This document shows, piece by piece, positions 1-8,120 of a stretch of DNA of 64,000 nt; positions within the stretch are counted from its first letter, which is position 1, and each line of letters starts with the position of its first letter. The translations under genes were made by a program, and so were the position numbers. This DNA comes from an uncultured Bacteroidales bacterium (GTDB taxonomy: Bacteria; Bacteroidota; Bacteroidia; Bacteroidales; P3). Below the pieces are notes generated by a model that had not been told where the DNA came from, searched no databases, and saw only the letters and a program-made list of their open reading frames with translations. The stretch lies in contig CAJTPR010000004.1 in assembly GCA_910578275.1 (NCBI GenBank), positions 135,709 through 199,708 on the forward strand. Direction: 5' to 3'.

Positions 1-408
1 GTCGAACAAGATGCTTCCGTCATTGGCCACCAGGCAACGGCAGGCGCAAATGCCCGTTTTCTTCAATACGCCGTCCGCAGGTTCCTTGCCATACGGGATT
101 CCCGCCCATTGCAAGATGGATTCCACCGATTCGTCCCGGCAGAAGATATGGTCGCGCCAACCATTTTCTTCTACGAGGAACCGCAAGGATTGCAAGGCCT
201 CTTCCATATTCTCGCAATAGACGAACCGCCCTCCCCGATGCACGAAATTCTCGGCGAATACCACGTCAAGCGTGGCTCCGGCCGGCACGAAGACGGGGCT
301 GTCGAGGTCTATCGCGCGTTCTACCGGAACCGGTGCGGCCGTAAGCGCCTCCCTGATTCGCTTCAGGATTCGTTCCTTGGGTGTTATTTCCTGTAAGGCA
401 GCATCCAT
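1..408 (-). CDS. LUD-domain (LutC/YkgG-type) protein, N-terminal part
   Basis: The first 136 residues are visible; the gene runs off the left edge with no stop. It starts at ATG 408, three bases after the ftsH stop, so it is very probably co-transcribed with ftsH. The reading frame (start MDAALQEITPKERILKRIREAL, later FVYCENMEEALQSL and CGRDE-like CRDESVESIL) resembles the LUD family, which includes LutC of the lactate-utilisation iron-sulfur system. Placement directly after rsfS and ftsH is a familiar Bacteroidetes arrangement, where a single-domain LUD protein sits alone, without lutA or lutB. The substrate is therefore unknown. The family call rests on N-terminal similarity and context only. 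Confidence 0.7.
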   Translation of the reverse strand, partial: MDAALQEITPKERILKRIREALTAAPVPVERAIDLDSPVFVPAGATLDVVFAENFVHRGGRFVYCENMEEALQSLRFLVEENGWRDHIFCRDESVESILQWAGIPYGKEPADGVLKKTGICACRCLVANDGSILFD

Positions 409-411
409 TTC

Positions 412-2442
412 CTACACCTCTTCGGGATTGTTCGCGGCGGGCTTGTCCGAAGGACGCGCACCGAATATTTCCTCCAGGTCTTCCCTGAACATCACTTCCT
501 TCTCGACGAGCAAGGCCGCCAAGCGGTCGAGCTTCTCACGGTTTTCACGCAAGATGCGCTTGGCCTCTTCATAGGAAACGGCCACCAGGTCGCGCACTTC
601 GGCGTCGATCATTTCCGCAGTCCGTTCGCTGTACGGTTTCCCGAAAGAAAATTCCTGTTCCCCGCTCGAATCGTAGTAACTCAACGTTCCCACGTTGGCG
701 TTCATGCCGTAATAGGCCACCATGGCGTAGGCCTGCTTCGTCACTTTTTCCAGATCGTTCAACGCGCCCGTCGAGACCTGGCCGAAAACCACCTCTTCGG
801 AAGCACGGCCGCCCAACGTCGCCTTCAACTCGTCCTTCATCTGCTCCAAGGTCGTGATCTGACGTTCCTCGGGCAGATACCATGCCGCCCCCAAGGACTT
901 TCCGCGCGGCACGATCGTGACCTTCACCAACGGATGCGCATGGGGCGAGAGCCAGCTCACCGCCGCATGACCGGCTTCATGATAGGCGATCACTTTCTTT
1001 TCGTCGGCGGATATGATCTTGCTCCTGCGCTCCAACCCTCCCACGATACGGTCGATGGCATCAAGGAAATCCTGTTTTTCCACCTGTTGCTTCTTCCTGC
1101 GGGCGGCGATCAAGGCCGCTTCGTTGCATACGTTGGCGATGTCCGCGCCCGAAAACCCGGGCGTCTGCCTGGCAAGGAAATCCACGTCCACGCCCTCGCT
1201 CAACTTGATGGGCGACAGATGCACCTTGAAAATAGCCTTGCGCTCTTCCAACTCGGGCAGTTCCACGTTGATCTGCCTGTCGAAACGTCCCGGCCGCAAC
1301 AAGGCCCTGTCCAATATCTCGGCCCGGTTGGTTGCCGCCAGGATGATCACGCCGCTATTGCTGCCAAAACCGTCCATTTCGGTAAGCAGCTGGTTGAGCG
1401 TGTTTTCCCTCTCGTCGTTACCGCCCGTGAACGAATTTTTTCCACGTGCGCGGCCTATGGCGTCTATTTCATCGATGAAAATGATGCAAGGCGATTTTTC
1501 CTTGGCCATCCTGAACAAGTCGCGTACCCGCGAAGCGCCCACGCCCACGAACATTTCCACGAAGTCCGATCCCGATATGGAAAAGAAAGGTACTTGCGCC
1601 TCGCCTGCCACGGCCTTGGCCAGCAAGGTCTTTCCCGTACCCGGAGGGCCTACCAGCAAGGCGCCTTTGGGAATCTTGCCGCCCAAGGAGGTATATCGCT
1701 TGGGATTTTTCAGGAAATCGACGATTTCCATGATTTCTTCCTTGGCCTCGTCCAGGCCGGCCACGTCCTTGAACGTGGTATTCACCTTGGTATCCTTGTC
1801 GTAAAGCTGGGCCTTGGACTTGCCGAAACTGAAAATACCGCCCATGCCGCCGCCGGCTCCGCCCATGGGGCCGCGGCCGAATCCCCTGAACAGCCACATC
1901 ATCAGGACAAGCGAGAATCCTATCCACAAGAACATGGACAAGAATCCGCTGTCCCAGAAACTCTTGCGGGTTTCGGGCACCGGTTCCACCGTAGGCGCCT
2001 CCATGATGACCTTCTTGGCATAAGGCGACTTCCCTGCCGTGTCTTCCAGCTTGCTTTCCCATTGCGCGTCGCGCACGTCCTGCTGGAATGTTTCGAGCGT
2101 AAGGAACTTGTAGACGTAGAACTTGTCGTTGGAACGACCGTCCGGCGCACGCAATACCTCATAGGCGGAATCCGCGTAGATCCGGTCGGTCTTCAAGAAA
2201 ACCTCGGCATACTGGTTGTTCACCACCGTGATACCGGATACATCGCCTTTCTTGAGCATCCGCTCCACCTGGTACCAACTGGCGTCATAACTGCGCTTGC
2301 CGCCCCAAAGGCCCGATGAAAACTGCAAGTACAGGAAAAACACCAGCAACATGAGGTACACCCAATAGATATTGAAGCGGAACCTTCTGCCTCCCTTGTT
2401 TCCCTGGCCCGAGGTACCGGGCATTTGCGTGTTCATGTTCAT
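412..2442 (-). CDS. ftsH: ATP-dependent zinc metalloprotease FtsH
   Basis: Membrane-anchored AAA+ protease that degrades misassembled membrane proteins and short-lived regulators. The 676 residues show two membrane segments (about 24-44 and 166-188) flanking an extracytoplasmic domain, a Gly-rich linker, Walker A GPPGTGKT (265-272), Walker B IIFIDEID (320-327), the second region of homology near 367-388 ending in RPGRFDR, and the zinc site HEAGH (488-492). The length is normal for the family. The start is ATG 2442; a second ATG two codons later is equally possible. It lies 2 bases after rsfS and 3 bases before the LUD gene, so the three form one transcription unit. Confidence 0.97.
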   Translation of the reverse strand: MNMNTQMPGTSGQGNKGGRRFRFNIYWVYLMLLVFFLYLQFSSGLWGGKRSYDASWYQVERMLKKGDVSGITVVNNQYAEVFLKTDRIYADSAYEVLRAPDGRSNDKFYVYKFLTLETFQQDVRDAQWESKLEDTAGKSPYAKKVIMEAPTVEPVPETRKSFWDSGFLSMFLWIGFSLVLMMWLFRGFGRGPMGGAGGGMGGIFSFGKSKAQLYDKDTKVNTTFKDVAGLDEAKEEIMEIVDFLKNPKRYTSLGGKIPKGALLVGPPGTGKTLLAKAVAGEAQVPFFSISGSDFVEMFVGVGASRVRDLFRMAKEKSPCIIFIDEIDAIGRARGKNSFTGGNDERENTLNQLLTEMDGFGSNSGVIILAATNRAEILDRALLRPGRFDRQINVELPELEERKAIFKVHLSPIKLSEGVDVDFLARQTPGFSGADIANVCNEAALIAARRKKQQVEKQDFLDAIDRIVGGLERRSKIISADEKKVIAYHEAGHAAVSWLSPHAHPLVKVTIVPRGKSLGAAWYLPEERQITTLEQMKDELKATLGGRASEEVVFGQVSTGALNDLEKVTKQAYAMVAYYGMNANVGTLSYYDSSGEQEFSFGKPYSERTAEMIDAEVRDLVAVSYEEAKRILRENREKLDRLAALLVEKEVMFREDLEEIFGARPSDKPAANNPEEV

Positions 2443-2444
2443 TT

Positions 2445-3074
2445 TCAGTCTTCCTCGTTAAAATGTCTGATCCCCGAATCCCCCCAAAGTTCCTCGAGCT
2501 TGTAATGGGCCCTGACGCTGTCCAAAAAGACATGCGCCACCACCCCGCCGAAATCCATCAGTATCCATTCGGCATTGGCATAGCCCTCCTTGTGCAACGG
2601 ATCCATCCTGAATCTCAGCCAGGCCTGATCCTCTATCTCGTCGGCAATCGCCCGCACCTGCGGCCCCGAAGTGGCTTCGCACACCACGAAAAAATCGAAG
2701 GAGGCGCCCGGTATGCCGCGCAAGTCCATGCTGAGGATGTGTCCGCCTTTCTTCTCGCTCATGGCTTCCGCCACGCATTCCACAAAATCCAAGTCGGTAA
2801 ACACCTTGGCCGTCTTGGAAGCCTTCTCCTTGAAAGCCGCCTTCTTCGTCGTCCGTGCCGTCTTGGAGGTCTTCTCCTGGGAGGCCGCTTTCTTCGTCGT
2901 CCGTGCCGTCTTGGAGGTCTTCTCCTCGGAGGCCGCCTTCTTCGTCGTCCGTGCCGTCTTGGAAGCCTTCTCCTTGGAGGCCTCTTTCTTCGTCGTCCGT
3001 GCCGTCTTGGAGATCTTCTCCTGGGAGGCCGCCGTATCTTTCTTCTTCGTTGTCGCCGTTTTGCTTGAAATCAT
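2445..3074 (-). CDS. rsfS: Ribosomal silencing factor RsfS with a repeat-rich N-terminal extension
   Basis: RsfS binds ribosomal protein L14 and blocks joining of the 30S and 50S subunits when nutrients run low. The core occupies residues 91-209 (VFTDLDFVECVAEAMSEKKG..., then DFFVVCEATS and AEWILMDFGGVVAHVF), the usual size for the whole family. Ahead of it lie about 90 residues made of roughly 4.7 copies of a 16-residue Lys/Ala/Thr unit of the type ASxEKxSKTARTTKKA. No ATG, GTG or TTG suitable for a short form occurs between the repeats and the core, and the next Met (105) is inside the fold, so the extension appears to be genuinely translated from ATG 3074. It lies 7 bases after rfbD. Confidence 0.9.
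   Translation of the reverse strand: MISSKTATTKKKDTAASQEKISKTARTTKKEASKEKASKTARTTKKAASEEKTSKTARTTKKAASQEKTSKTARTTKKAAFKEKASKTAKVFTDLDFVECVAEAMSEKKGGHILSMDLRGIPGASFDFFVVCEATSGPQVRAIADEIEDQAWLRFRMDPLHKEGYANAEWILMDFGGVVAHVFLDSVRAHYKLEELWGDSGIRHFNEED
2805..3029 (-). repeat. 48-bp tandem repeat inside rsfS
   Basis: About 4.7 near-identical copies of a 48-bp unit encode the N-terminal basic repeats of RsfS (residues 16-90). The string TCTTCGTCGTCCGTGCCGTC recurs on the plus strand at exactly 48-bp intervals, starting at 2843 and 2891 and continuing through two further copies. The unit length is a multiple of three, so gain or loss of copies keeps the frame. The near identity at DNA level suggests recent expansion by slippage or unequal exchange. 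Confidence 0.92.
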
Positions 3075-3081
3075 AGGGATC

Positions 3082-3969
3082 TTACTGTTGTTTTAAGTCT
3101 TCCAGCATCTTCCGGAGGGATTCGTCCCACTCGGGAATCCTGACCTTGAAAGCTTGTTTGATTTTGGTCTTGTCCAATACGCTATATGCCGGCCGACGGC
3201 AGGAAGTAGGATATTCGGCGGTGCTTATCGGCTGGACCTTGCAGTCCTTGCCCGCCATCTGCATGATGGCCGAAGCGAATTCATACCATGTGCACTCCCC
3301 TTCGTCGGTATAATGATAGATTTCGATTCCCTGCTTTCCGGAAAAGTCGGTCTGCAAGATGATCTCGATGATGGTTTCCGCCAAGTCGGCCGCCCATGTC
3401 GGGGTTCCGTGCTGGTCGGCCACGACCATGACTTCCTGACGTTCGTCGCCCAACCTGAGCATGGTCTTCACGAAATTGTTGCCGAATGCCGAATACAGCC
3501 AGGCGGTGCGGATAATCATGCCCCGGACGCCCTTTTCCATCATGGCTTCTTCACCGGCACGCTTGGAAAGCCCGTACACGCCTATGGGATTCACCGCATC
3601 GGCTTCCTTGTAAGGCTCGCAAGCCGTTCCGTCAAACACGTAATCGGTGGAGACATGCATCATGTAGGCATCGTATTCCTTGCAGACGTCGGCCAGGACG
3701 CCTACCCCGTCACGGTTCACGGCAAAGGCCACCTCCTTGTCGGTTTCCGCCTTGTCGACCGCCGTATAGGCCGCACAATTTATCAGAAGATCCACCTTGT
3801 GCAAACTCATGTAGTTCTGGACCTCGGCCCGGTTGCAAATATCCAGCACGTCGACGTCCACGAACAAAAAACGGCAAAACGAACAACGGGCGTCTTTCGA
3901 CAAGCGCTTCAACTCCGAACCGAGCTGCCCCTTGCAGCCCGTTACCAATATGGTGAGCCTTTCCGCCAT
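3082..3969 (-). CDS. rfbD: dTDP-4-dehydrorhamnose reductase
   Basis: Last step of dTDP-L-rhamnose synthesis: NADPH-dependent reduction of dTDP-4-dehydro-L-rhamnose. The 295-residue protein has the SDR nucleotide motif GCKGQLGSEL (11-20), the conserved INCAAYTAVDKAE segment, STDYVFDG and the catalytic pair Y132xxxK136 in YGLSKRAGE. The length is normal. The other rhamnose genes (rfbA, rfbB, rfbC) are not in the window; instead the neighbours upstream make UDP-glucuronate and UDP-xylose. It lies 14 bases after the UDP-glucuronate decarboxylase gene, which places it in the nucleotide-sugar part of the operon that continues into rsfS-ftsH. Confidence 0.93.
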   Translation of the reverse strand: MAERLTILVTGCKGQLGSELKRLSKDARCSFCRFLFVDVDVLDICNRAEVQNYMSLHKVDLLINCAAYTAVDKAETDKEVAFAVNRDGVGVLADVCKEYDAYMMHVSTDYVFDGTACEPYKEADAVNPIGVYGLSKRAGEEAMMEKGVRGMIIRTAWLYSAFGNNFVKTMLRLGDERQEVMVVADQHGTPTWAADLAETIIEIILQTDFSGKQGIEIYHYTDEGECTWYEFASAIMQMAGKDCKVQPISTAEYPTSCRRPAYSVLDKTKIKQAFKVRIPEWDESLRKMLEDLKQQ

Positions 3970-3983
3970 GTTCCTGTCTGTCT

Positions 3984-4952
3984 TTATCGGTTATCCTGCC
4001 AAGCCTGTCTGCCCGACCGGCGCAATTCTTCCTCGAAATAAGCGATGGTCTTCTTCAATCCCTCTTCCAGCTTGATGACGGGTTCCCATCCCAAGGTTTT
4101 CCTGGCCAGACTGATGTCGGGCTTGCGCTGGGCGGGGTCGTCGGAAGGCAACGGCCTGTAAACAAGCTTGGAACGGCTTCCCGTCATGTCGATGATCGTC
4201 TGCGCCAGCTGCGCTATCGTGAACTCGCCCGGATTGCCCAGGTTCACCGGTCCGATGAATTCGTCGGCGGAGGCCATCATCTTCGACATGCCCTCGATAA
4301 GGTCGTCCACATATTGGAAACTGCGGGTCTGGCTGCCGTCTCCGTAGATGGTGATGTCCTGGTTGCGGAGCGCCTGTACCACGAAATTGGAGACCACCCG
4401 GCCGTCTTCCATGGACATACGCGGGCCGTACGTGTTAAAAATACGTATAATCTTCACCTTGACGCCGTTTTGACGATGATAGTCCATGCAAAGCGTCTCG
4501 GCGCAACGCTTCCCTTCGTCATAGCAGGAACGCAAGCCGATCGGATTCACGTTGCCCCAATAGCTTTCCACCTGGGGATGCACGTGCGGATCGCCATAGA
4601 CCTCGCTCGTGGAAGCCTGCAACATGGGGGCCTTGATCCGTTTGGCCAGTCCGAGCATGTTGATCGCTCCCATCACGGACGTCTTGATGGTCTTGATGGG
4701 ATTGCACTGGTAGTGGATGGGCGAAGCCGGACAGGCAAGGTTGTATATCTTGTCCACTTCCGCGAAATAAGGCTGGGTCACGTCGTGCCTCACCAATTCG
4801 AAGAAAGGGTTGTCCAACAAATGCACCACGTTCTTCTTCTGTCCGGTAAAGAAATTATCCAGGCAAATGACCTCGTTGCCCTCCTCGAGCAGCCTTTCGC
4901 ACAAATGCGAGCCGATGAAGCCCGAACCTCCGGTAACCAATATCTTTTCCAT
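3984..4952 (-). CDS. UDP-glucuronate decarboxylase (UDP-xylose synthase)
   Basis: Extended short-chain dehydrogenase that converts UDP-glucuronate to UDP-xylose with bound NAD+. Visible features in 322 residues: GGSGFIGSHL at the N terminus, the family-typical HDVTQPYFAEVDKIYNLACPASP segment, ASTSEVYGDP (113-122), the catalytic Y144xxxK148 and the IRIFNTYGPRM and DGSQTRSFQYVDDL motifs seen in UXS enzymes. It sits 12 bases downstream of ugd, which makes its substrate, so the two form a UDP-glucose to UDP-xylose module. ArnA-type or GalE-type activity is less likely given the NTYGPRM and CPASP signatures. Confidence 0.92.
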   Translation of the reverse strand: MEKILVTGGSGFIGSHLCERLLEEGNEVICLDNFFTGQKKNVVHLLDNPFFELVRHDVTQPYFAEVDKIYNLACPASPIHYQCNPIKTIKTSVMGAINMLGLAKRIKAPMLQASTSEVYGDPHVHPQVESYWGNVNPIGLRSCYDEGKRCAETLCMDYHRQNGVKVKIIRIFNTYGPRMSMEDGRVVSNFVVQALRNQDITIYGDGSQTRSFQYVDDLIEGMSKMMASADEFIGPVNLGNPGEFTIAQLAQTIIDMTGSRSKLVYRPLPSDDPAQRKPDISLARKTLGWEPVIKLEEGLKKTIAYFEEELRRSGRQAWQDNR

Positions 4953-4964
4953 CGCGACGTATGC

Positions 4965-6281
4965 TTACAAAATGCCGACTCCGTGATATTCGAAGCCCGC
5001 TTTTTCCAATTCGGCCTTGTCGTAGCAGTTGCGTCCGTCGAACAGCACCGGATGCTTCAACGACTTCCTGACCTTTTCCCAGTCAGGCGTACGGAATGCG
5101 GACCACTCGGTAACGAGGAAAAGCACGTCCGCGCCCTCCACGGTCTGGTAGATGTCCTCGCAATAGGTGATGCTGTCGCCGATACGCCTCTTGCATTCGT
5201 CCATGGCGACCGGATCGTACGCCCTGACCTTGCAGCCCGAATCCAGCAACTTGCCTATCAACGTCAATGACGGGGCCTCCCGCATGTCGTCGGTATCGGG
5301 TTTGAAGGCCAAGCCCCAGAAAGCCACCGTCATGCCCTCGATCTTTCCAGGGAAACGGGCCTGAAGCTTGCGGAACAAGAGGCTTTTTTGCGTCTCGTTC
5401 ACCGCTTCCACCGCATGGAGGACCTTCATTTCATATCCGTTCTTCTGCGCGGTGCGGACAAGGGCTTTCACATCCTTGGGGAAACAAGAACCGCCGTAAC
5501 CGATACCCGGATAAAGGAACTTGGAACCGATGCGGGCATCGCTGCCGATTCCCTTGCGCACGCTGTTCACGTCGGCGCCTACCAGTTCGCAAAGATTGGC
5601 GATGTCGTTCATGAAGCTGATACGCGTGGCGAGCATGGAATTGGCGGCATACTTGGTCATCTCCGCCGAAGGTATGTCCATGAACAACACCGGGTGCGCG
5701 TCGAGCACGAACGGATGATACAGGCGGGTCATCACCTCTTTGGCCCTTTCGCTTTCCACCCCCACCACGATACGGTCGGGACGCATGAAATCGTCCACCG
5801 CCGATCCTTCCTTCAGGAATTCGGGATTGGAGGCCACGTCGAAATCGACCTGCACGTTCCGCTTGGCCAGTTCTTCCGCTATGGCGGCCTTCACTTTCCG
5901 GGCCGTTCCCACCGGAACGGTGCTCTTGGTCACCACCAGCAAGTAGGAATCCATGAGCTGTCCCACTTCCCGGGCCACGCCCAACACGTATTTCAAGTCC
6001 GCGCTGCCATCCTCGTCGGGAGGGGTCCCGACGGCCGTAAACACGACTTCGGAGCCTTCAAGCCCCTCTTTCAATGAATTGGTGAACGTGATCCTTCCCT
6101 TTTGGATGTTCCGCTTGAGCATTTCATCCAAACCGGGTTCATAAATGGGAGAAACGCCTTTCCTGAGCAAGTCCACCTTCTTCTCGTCCACGTCCACGCA
6201 GCACACGTCCGTGCCCATTTCGGCGAAACAGGTGCCTGTCACCAACCCGACATAGCCTGTTCCAACAATGGTTATCTTCAT
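4965..6281 (-). CDS. ugd: UDP-glucose 6-dehydrogenase
   Basis: Oxidises UDP-glucose to UDP-glucuronate in two NAD+-dependent steps. The 438-residue protein has the N-terminal Rossmann motif GTGYVGLVTG, the DRIVVG segment, the catalytic cysteine C266 in GYGGSCFPKDV, and a C-terminal second Rossmann fold containing FKPDTDDMREAPS. The open frame extends 25 codons further upstream, but those residues are unlike the family and the Rossmann strand begins at MKITIVG, so ATG 6281 is chosen. It is the first gene of a minus-strand unit. A TAAATTTG box at 6345-6352 is a plausible promoter and is divergent from that of the acyl-CoA synthetase. Confidence 0.95.
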   Translation of the reverse strand: MKITIVGTGYVGLVTGTCFAEMGTDVCCVDVDEKKVDLLRKGVSPIYEPGLDEMLKRNIQKGRITFTNSLKEGLEGSEVVFTAVGTPPDEDGSADLKYVLGVAREVGQLMDSYLLVVTKSTVPVGTARKVKAAIAEELAKRNVQVDFDVASNPEFLKEGSAVDDFMRPDRIVVGVESERAKEVMTRLYHPFVLDAHPVLFMDIPSAEMTKYAANSMLATRISFMNDIANLCELVGADVNSVRKGIGSDARIGSKFLYPGIGYGGSCFPKDVKALVRTAQKNGYEMKVLHAVEAVNETQKSLLFRKLQARFPGKIEGMTVAFWGLAFKPDTDDMREAPSLTLIGKLLDSGCKVRAYDPVAMDECKRRIGDSITYCEDIYQTVEGADVLFLVTEWSAFRTPDWEKVRKSLKHPVLFDGRNCYDKAELEKAGFEYHGVGIL

Positions 6282-6344
6282 ATTTGTCGTTTTTTTATCA
6301 TTCACCGGCAACGCCTCCGGCATCCGAAGGCATGACGCAAATTG

Positions 6345-6352
6345 CAAATTTA
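6345..6352 (-). promoter_or_regulatory. Predicted -7 box for ugd
   Basis: Reads TAAATTTG on the minus strand, matching the Bacteroidetes TAnnTTTG consensus, about 64 bases upstream of the ugd start. No clear -33 TTG is seen at the usual spacing. Confidence 0.45.
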
Positions 6353-6382
6353 ACAAATTTATCGGCTATCATGGAAAATCCT

Positions 6383-6390
6383 TACCTTTG
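6383..6390 (+). promoter_or_regulatory. Predicted -7 box for the acyl-CoA synthetase operon
   Basis: Reads TACCTTTG followed by C, a strong match to the Bacteroidetes -7 element, 58 bases before the start codon at 6449. It is divergent from the ugd box about 30 bases away. Confidence 0.55.
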
Positions 6391-6448
6391 CTATTTTGGG
6401 TGAGTCGGGTACGATTGGGAGGGTTGAAACTTAAATCTCTATCGCAGA

Positions 6449-8113
6449 ATGGAACAGAGTTTTCTCCGCATAATGGAGGACAGCATAAGGCGGAACTGGG
6501 AACTGGCCGCCCTTACGGACTACAAGGGCACGACGTTCCAATACAAGGAAATCGCCAGGAAGATAGCGAAACTGCACATATTGTTCGAGGCCGCCGGCAT
6601 AGAAAAGGGCGACAAGATCGCCCTCGTAGGCAAAAATTCATCCAACTGGGCGGTGGTGTTCATCGCCACGCTGGGATACGGCGCGGTCATCGTCCCCATC
6701 CTGCACGAGTTCAAGCCGGAAAGCGTACATCATATCGTGAACCACTGCGAGGCCAAACTGCTCTTTGCCGGCGAAGCGGTCTGGGAAAACCTCAATCCCT
6801 CCAGCATGATCCACCTGGGAGCCATCTATTCGATCGACACGTTCGAACTGCTGCACACCACCGACGAGCGCAACCGGCAGGCCATCGAGAACCTGAACCT
6901 GAAATTCGGGGAAAAATACCCCAAGTCTTTCGGACGCGAAGACGTGGTATTCCATCATGACGAACCCGACGAACTGGCCCTTATCAGCTATACCTCCGGC
7001 ACCACCAGCGCCAGCAAGGGTGTCATGCTTCCCTATCGCACGTTGTGGTCCAACTACATGTTCGCCAAGGAGGTACTGCCCGACATCACCGTCGGCTCCA
7101 ACGTGGTGAGCCTCCTGCCCATGGCGCACATGTACGGCATGGCTTTCGAGTTCCTGTTCGAATTCGGACAAGGCTCGCACGTCTTCTTCCTCACGCGCAC
7201 GCCTTCGCCCAAGGTGATCTTCGAGGCTTTCCAGGAAATCCGACCCGACATCATCATTTCCGTGCCGCTCATCATCGAGAAGATCTACCGCAAGCAGATC
7301 CAGCCTGTCATCGACCGTCCGGCGATCAAGGCGCTGCTGAAGCTCCCCGTCATAGACGCCACGATCACCGACCGTATCCGCAGCACGCTCGTGGACGCGT
7401 TCGGGGGCAAGTTCATCGAAGTGATCATCGGCGGTGCCGCATTCAACCGCGAGACGGAAGACTTCTTCAAGCGCATGAAATTCCCCTATACGGTGGGATA
7501 CGGCATGACGGAATGCGGCCCCATCATCAGTTACGCGCCTTGGTCGGGACATGTGCTGCACTCTTGCGGAAAAGTCGCCCCGCGCATGGAAATCCGCATA
7601 GACTCTCCCTCCCCGTCCGAAATTCCCGGCGAGATACAGGTACGGGGAACCAACGTGATGCTGGGCTACTACAAGAACGAGGCCGCCACCCGCGAGGCAT
7701 TTACCGAAGACGGCTGGATGAAGACCGGCGACATGGGCGTGCTCGACCCCGAAGGCAATCTCTTCATCAAAGGCCGCTGCAAGACGATGATCCTGGGGGC
7801 AAGCGGGCAGAATATCTATCCTGAAGAAATCGAGGACATGATCAATTCATGGAACCTCGTGTCCGAATCGCTGGTCATCGATGCCGGCAACGGGAAATTG
7901 CACGCGCTGATCTATCCCGATTTCGACGTGGCCGACAAGACCGGCGTGGATCTGGCGCAACTGGGCGCCCTCATGGAACAGAACCGGGTCTCGCTCAACG
8001 CGTCCTTGCCCGCATACAGCCAAATCGGCAAGATAAAGATCATGACGGAAGAATTTGAAAAGACGCCCAAGCGCAGCATCAAACGCTTCCTTTACCAAGT
8101 CACCAAAGAATAA
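6449..8113 (+). CDS. AMP-forming acyl-CoA synthetase (long-chain fatty acid type)
   Basis: Member of the ANL adenylate-forming family, predicted to activate a fatty acid with ATP and CoA. The 554 residues contain the P-loop-like motif YTSGTTSASKGVMLP, the GYGMTECGP adenine-binding motif, GDMGVLDPEGNLFIKGR, and a C-terminal YPEEIEDMI hinge and lid. The serine/threonine run in SGTTSASKG replaces the more usual SGTTGxPKG. The length matches FadD-like enzymes of Bacteroidetes. It starts at ATG 6449 and its stop lies 7 bases before alaS, so the two are co-transcribed. Exact chain-length specificity cannot be read from the sequence; an acyl-ACP or aryl-acid ligase is possible. Confidence 0.85.
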   Translation: MEQSFLRIMEDSIRRNWELAALTDYKGTTFQYKEIARKIAKLHILFEAAGIEKGDKIALVGKNSSNWAVVFIATLGYGAVIVPILHEFKPESVHHIVNHCEAKLLFAGEAVWENLNPSSMIHLGAIYSIDTFELLHTTDERNRQAIENLNLKFGEKYPKSFGREDVVFHHDEPDELALISYTSGTTSASKGVMLPYRTLWSNYMFAKEVLPDITVGSNVVSLLPMAHMYGMAFEFLFEFGQGSHVFFLTRTPSPKVIFEAFQEIRPDIIISVPLIIEKIYRKQIQPVIDRPAIKALLKLPVIDATITDRIRSTLVDAFGGKFIEVIIGGAAFNRETEDFFKRMKFPYTVGYGMTECGPIISYAPWSGHVLHSCGKVAPRMEIRIDSPSPSEIPGEIQVRGTNVMLGYYKNEAATREAFTEDGWMKTGDMGVLDPEGNLFIKGRCKTMILGASGQNIYPEEIEDMINSWNLVSESLVIDAGNGKLHALIYPDFDVADKTGVDLAQLGALMEQNRVSLNASLPAYSQIGKIKIMTEEFEKTPKRSIKRFLYQVTKE

Positions 8114-8120
8114 ACAGGAA

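Noticed and set aside
934..2319. 461-codon plus-strand open frame opposite ftsH
   Set aside because: Antisense shadow; ftsH motifs are complete on the minus strand.
2805..3029. CRISPR array
   Set aside because: The 48-bp repeats are contiguous, without spacers, and in frame within rsfS; no other regularly spaced repeats were seen in the window.
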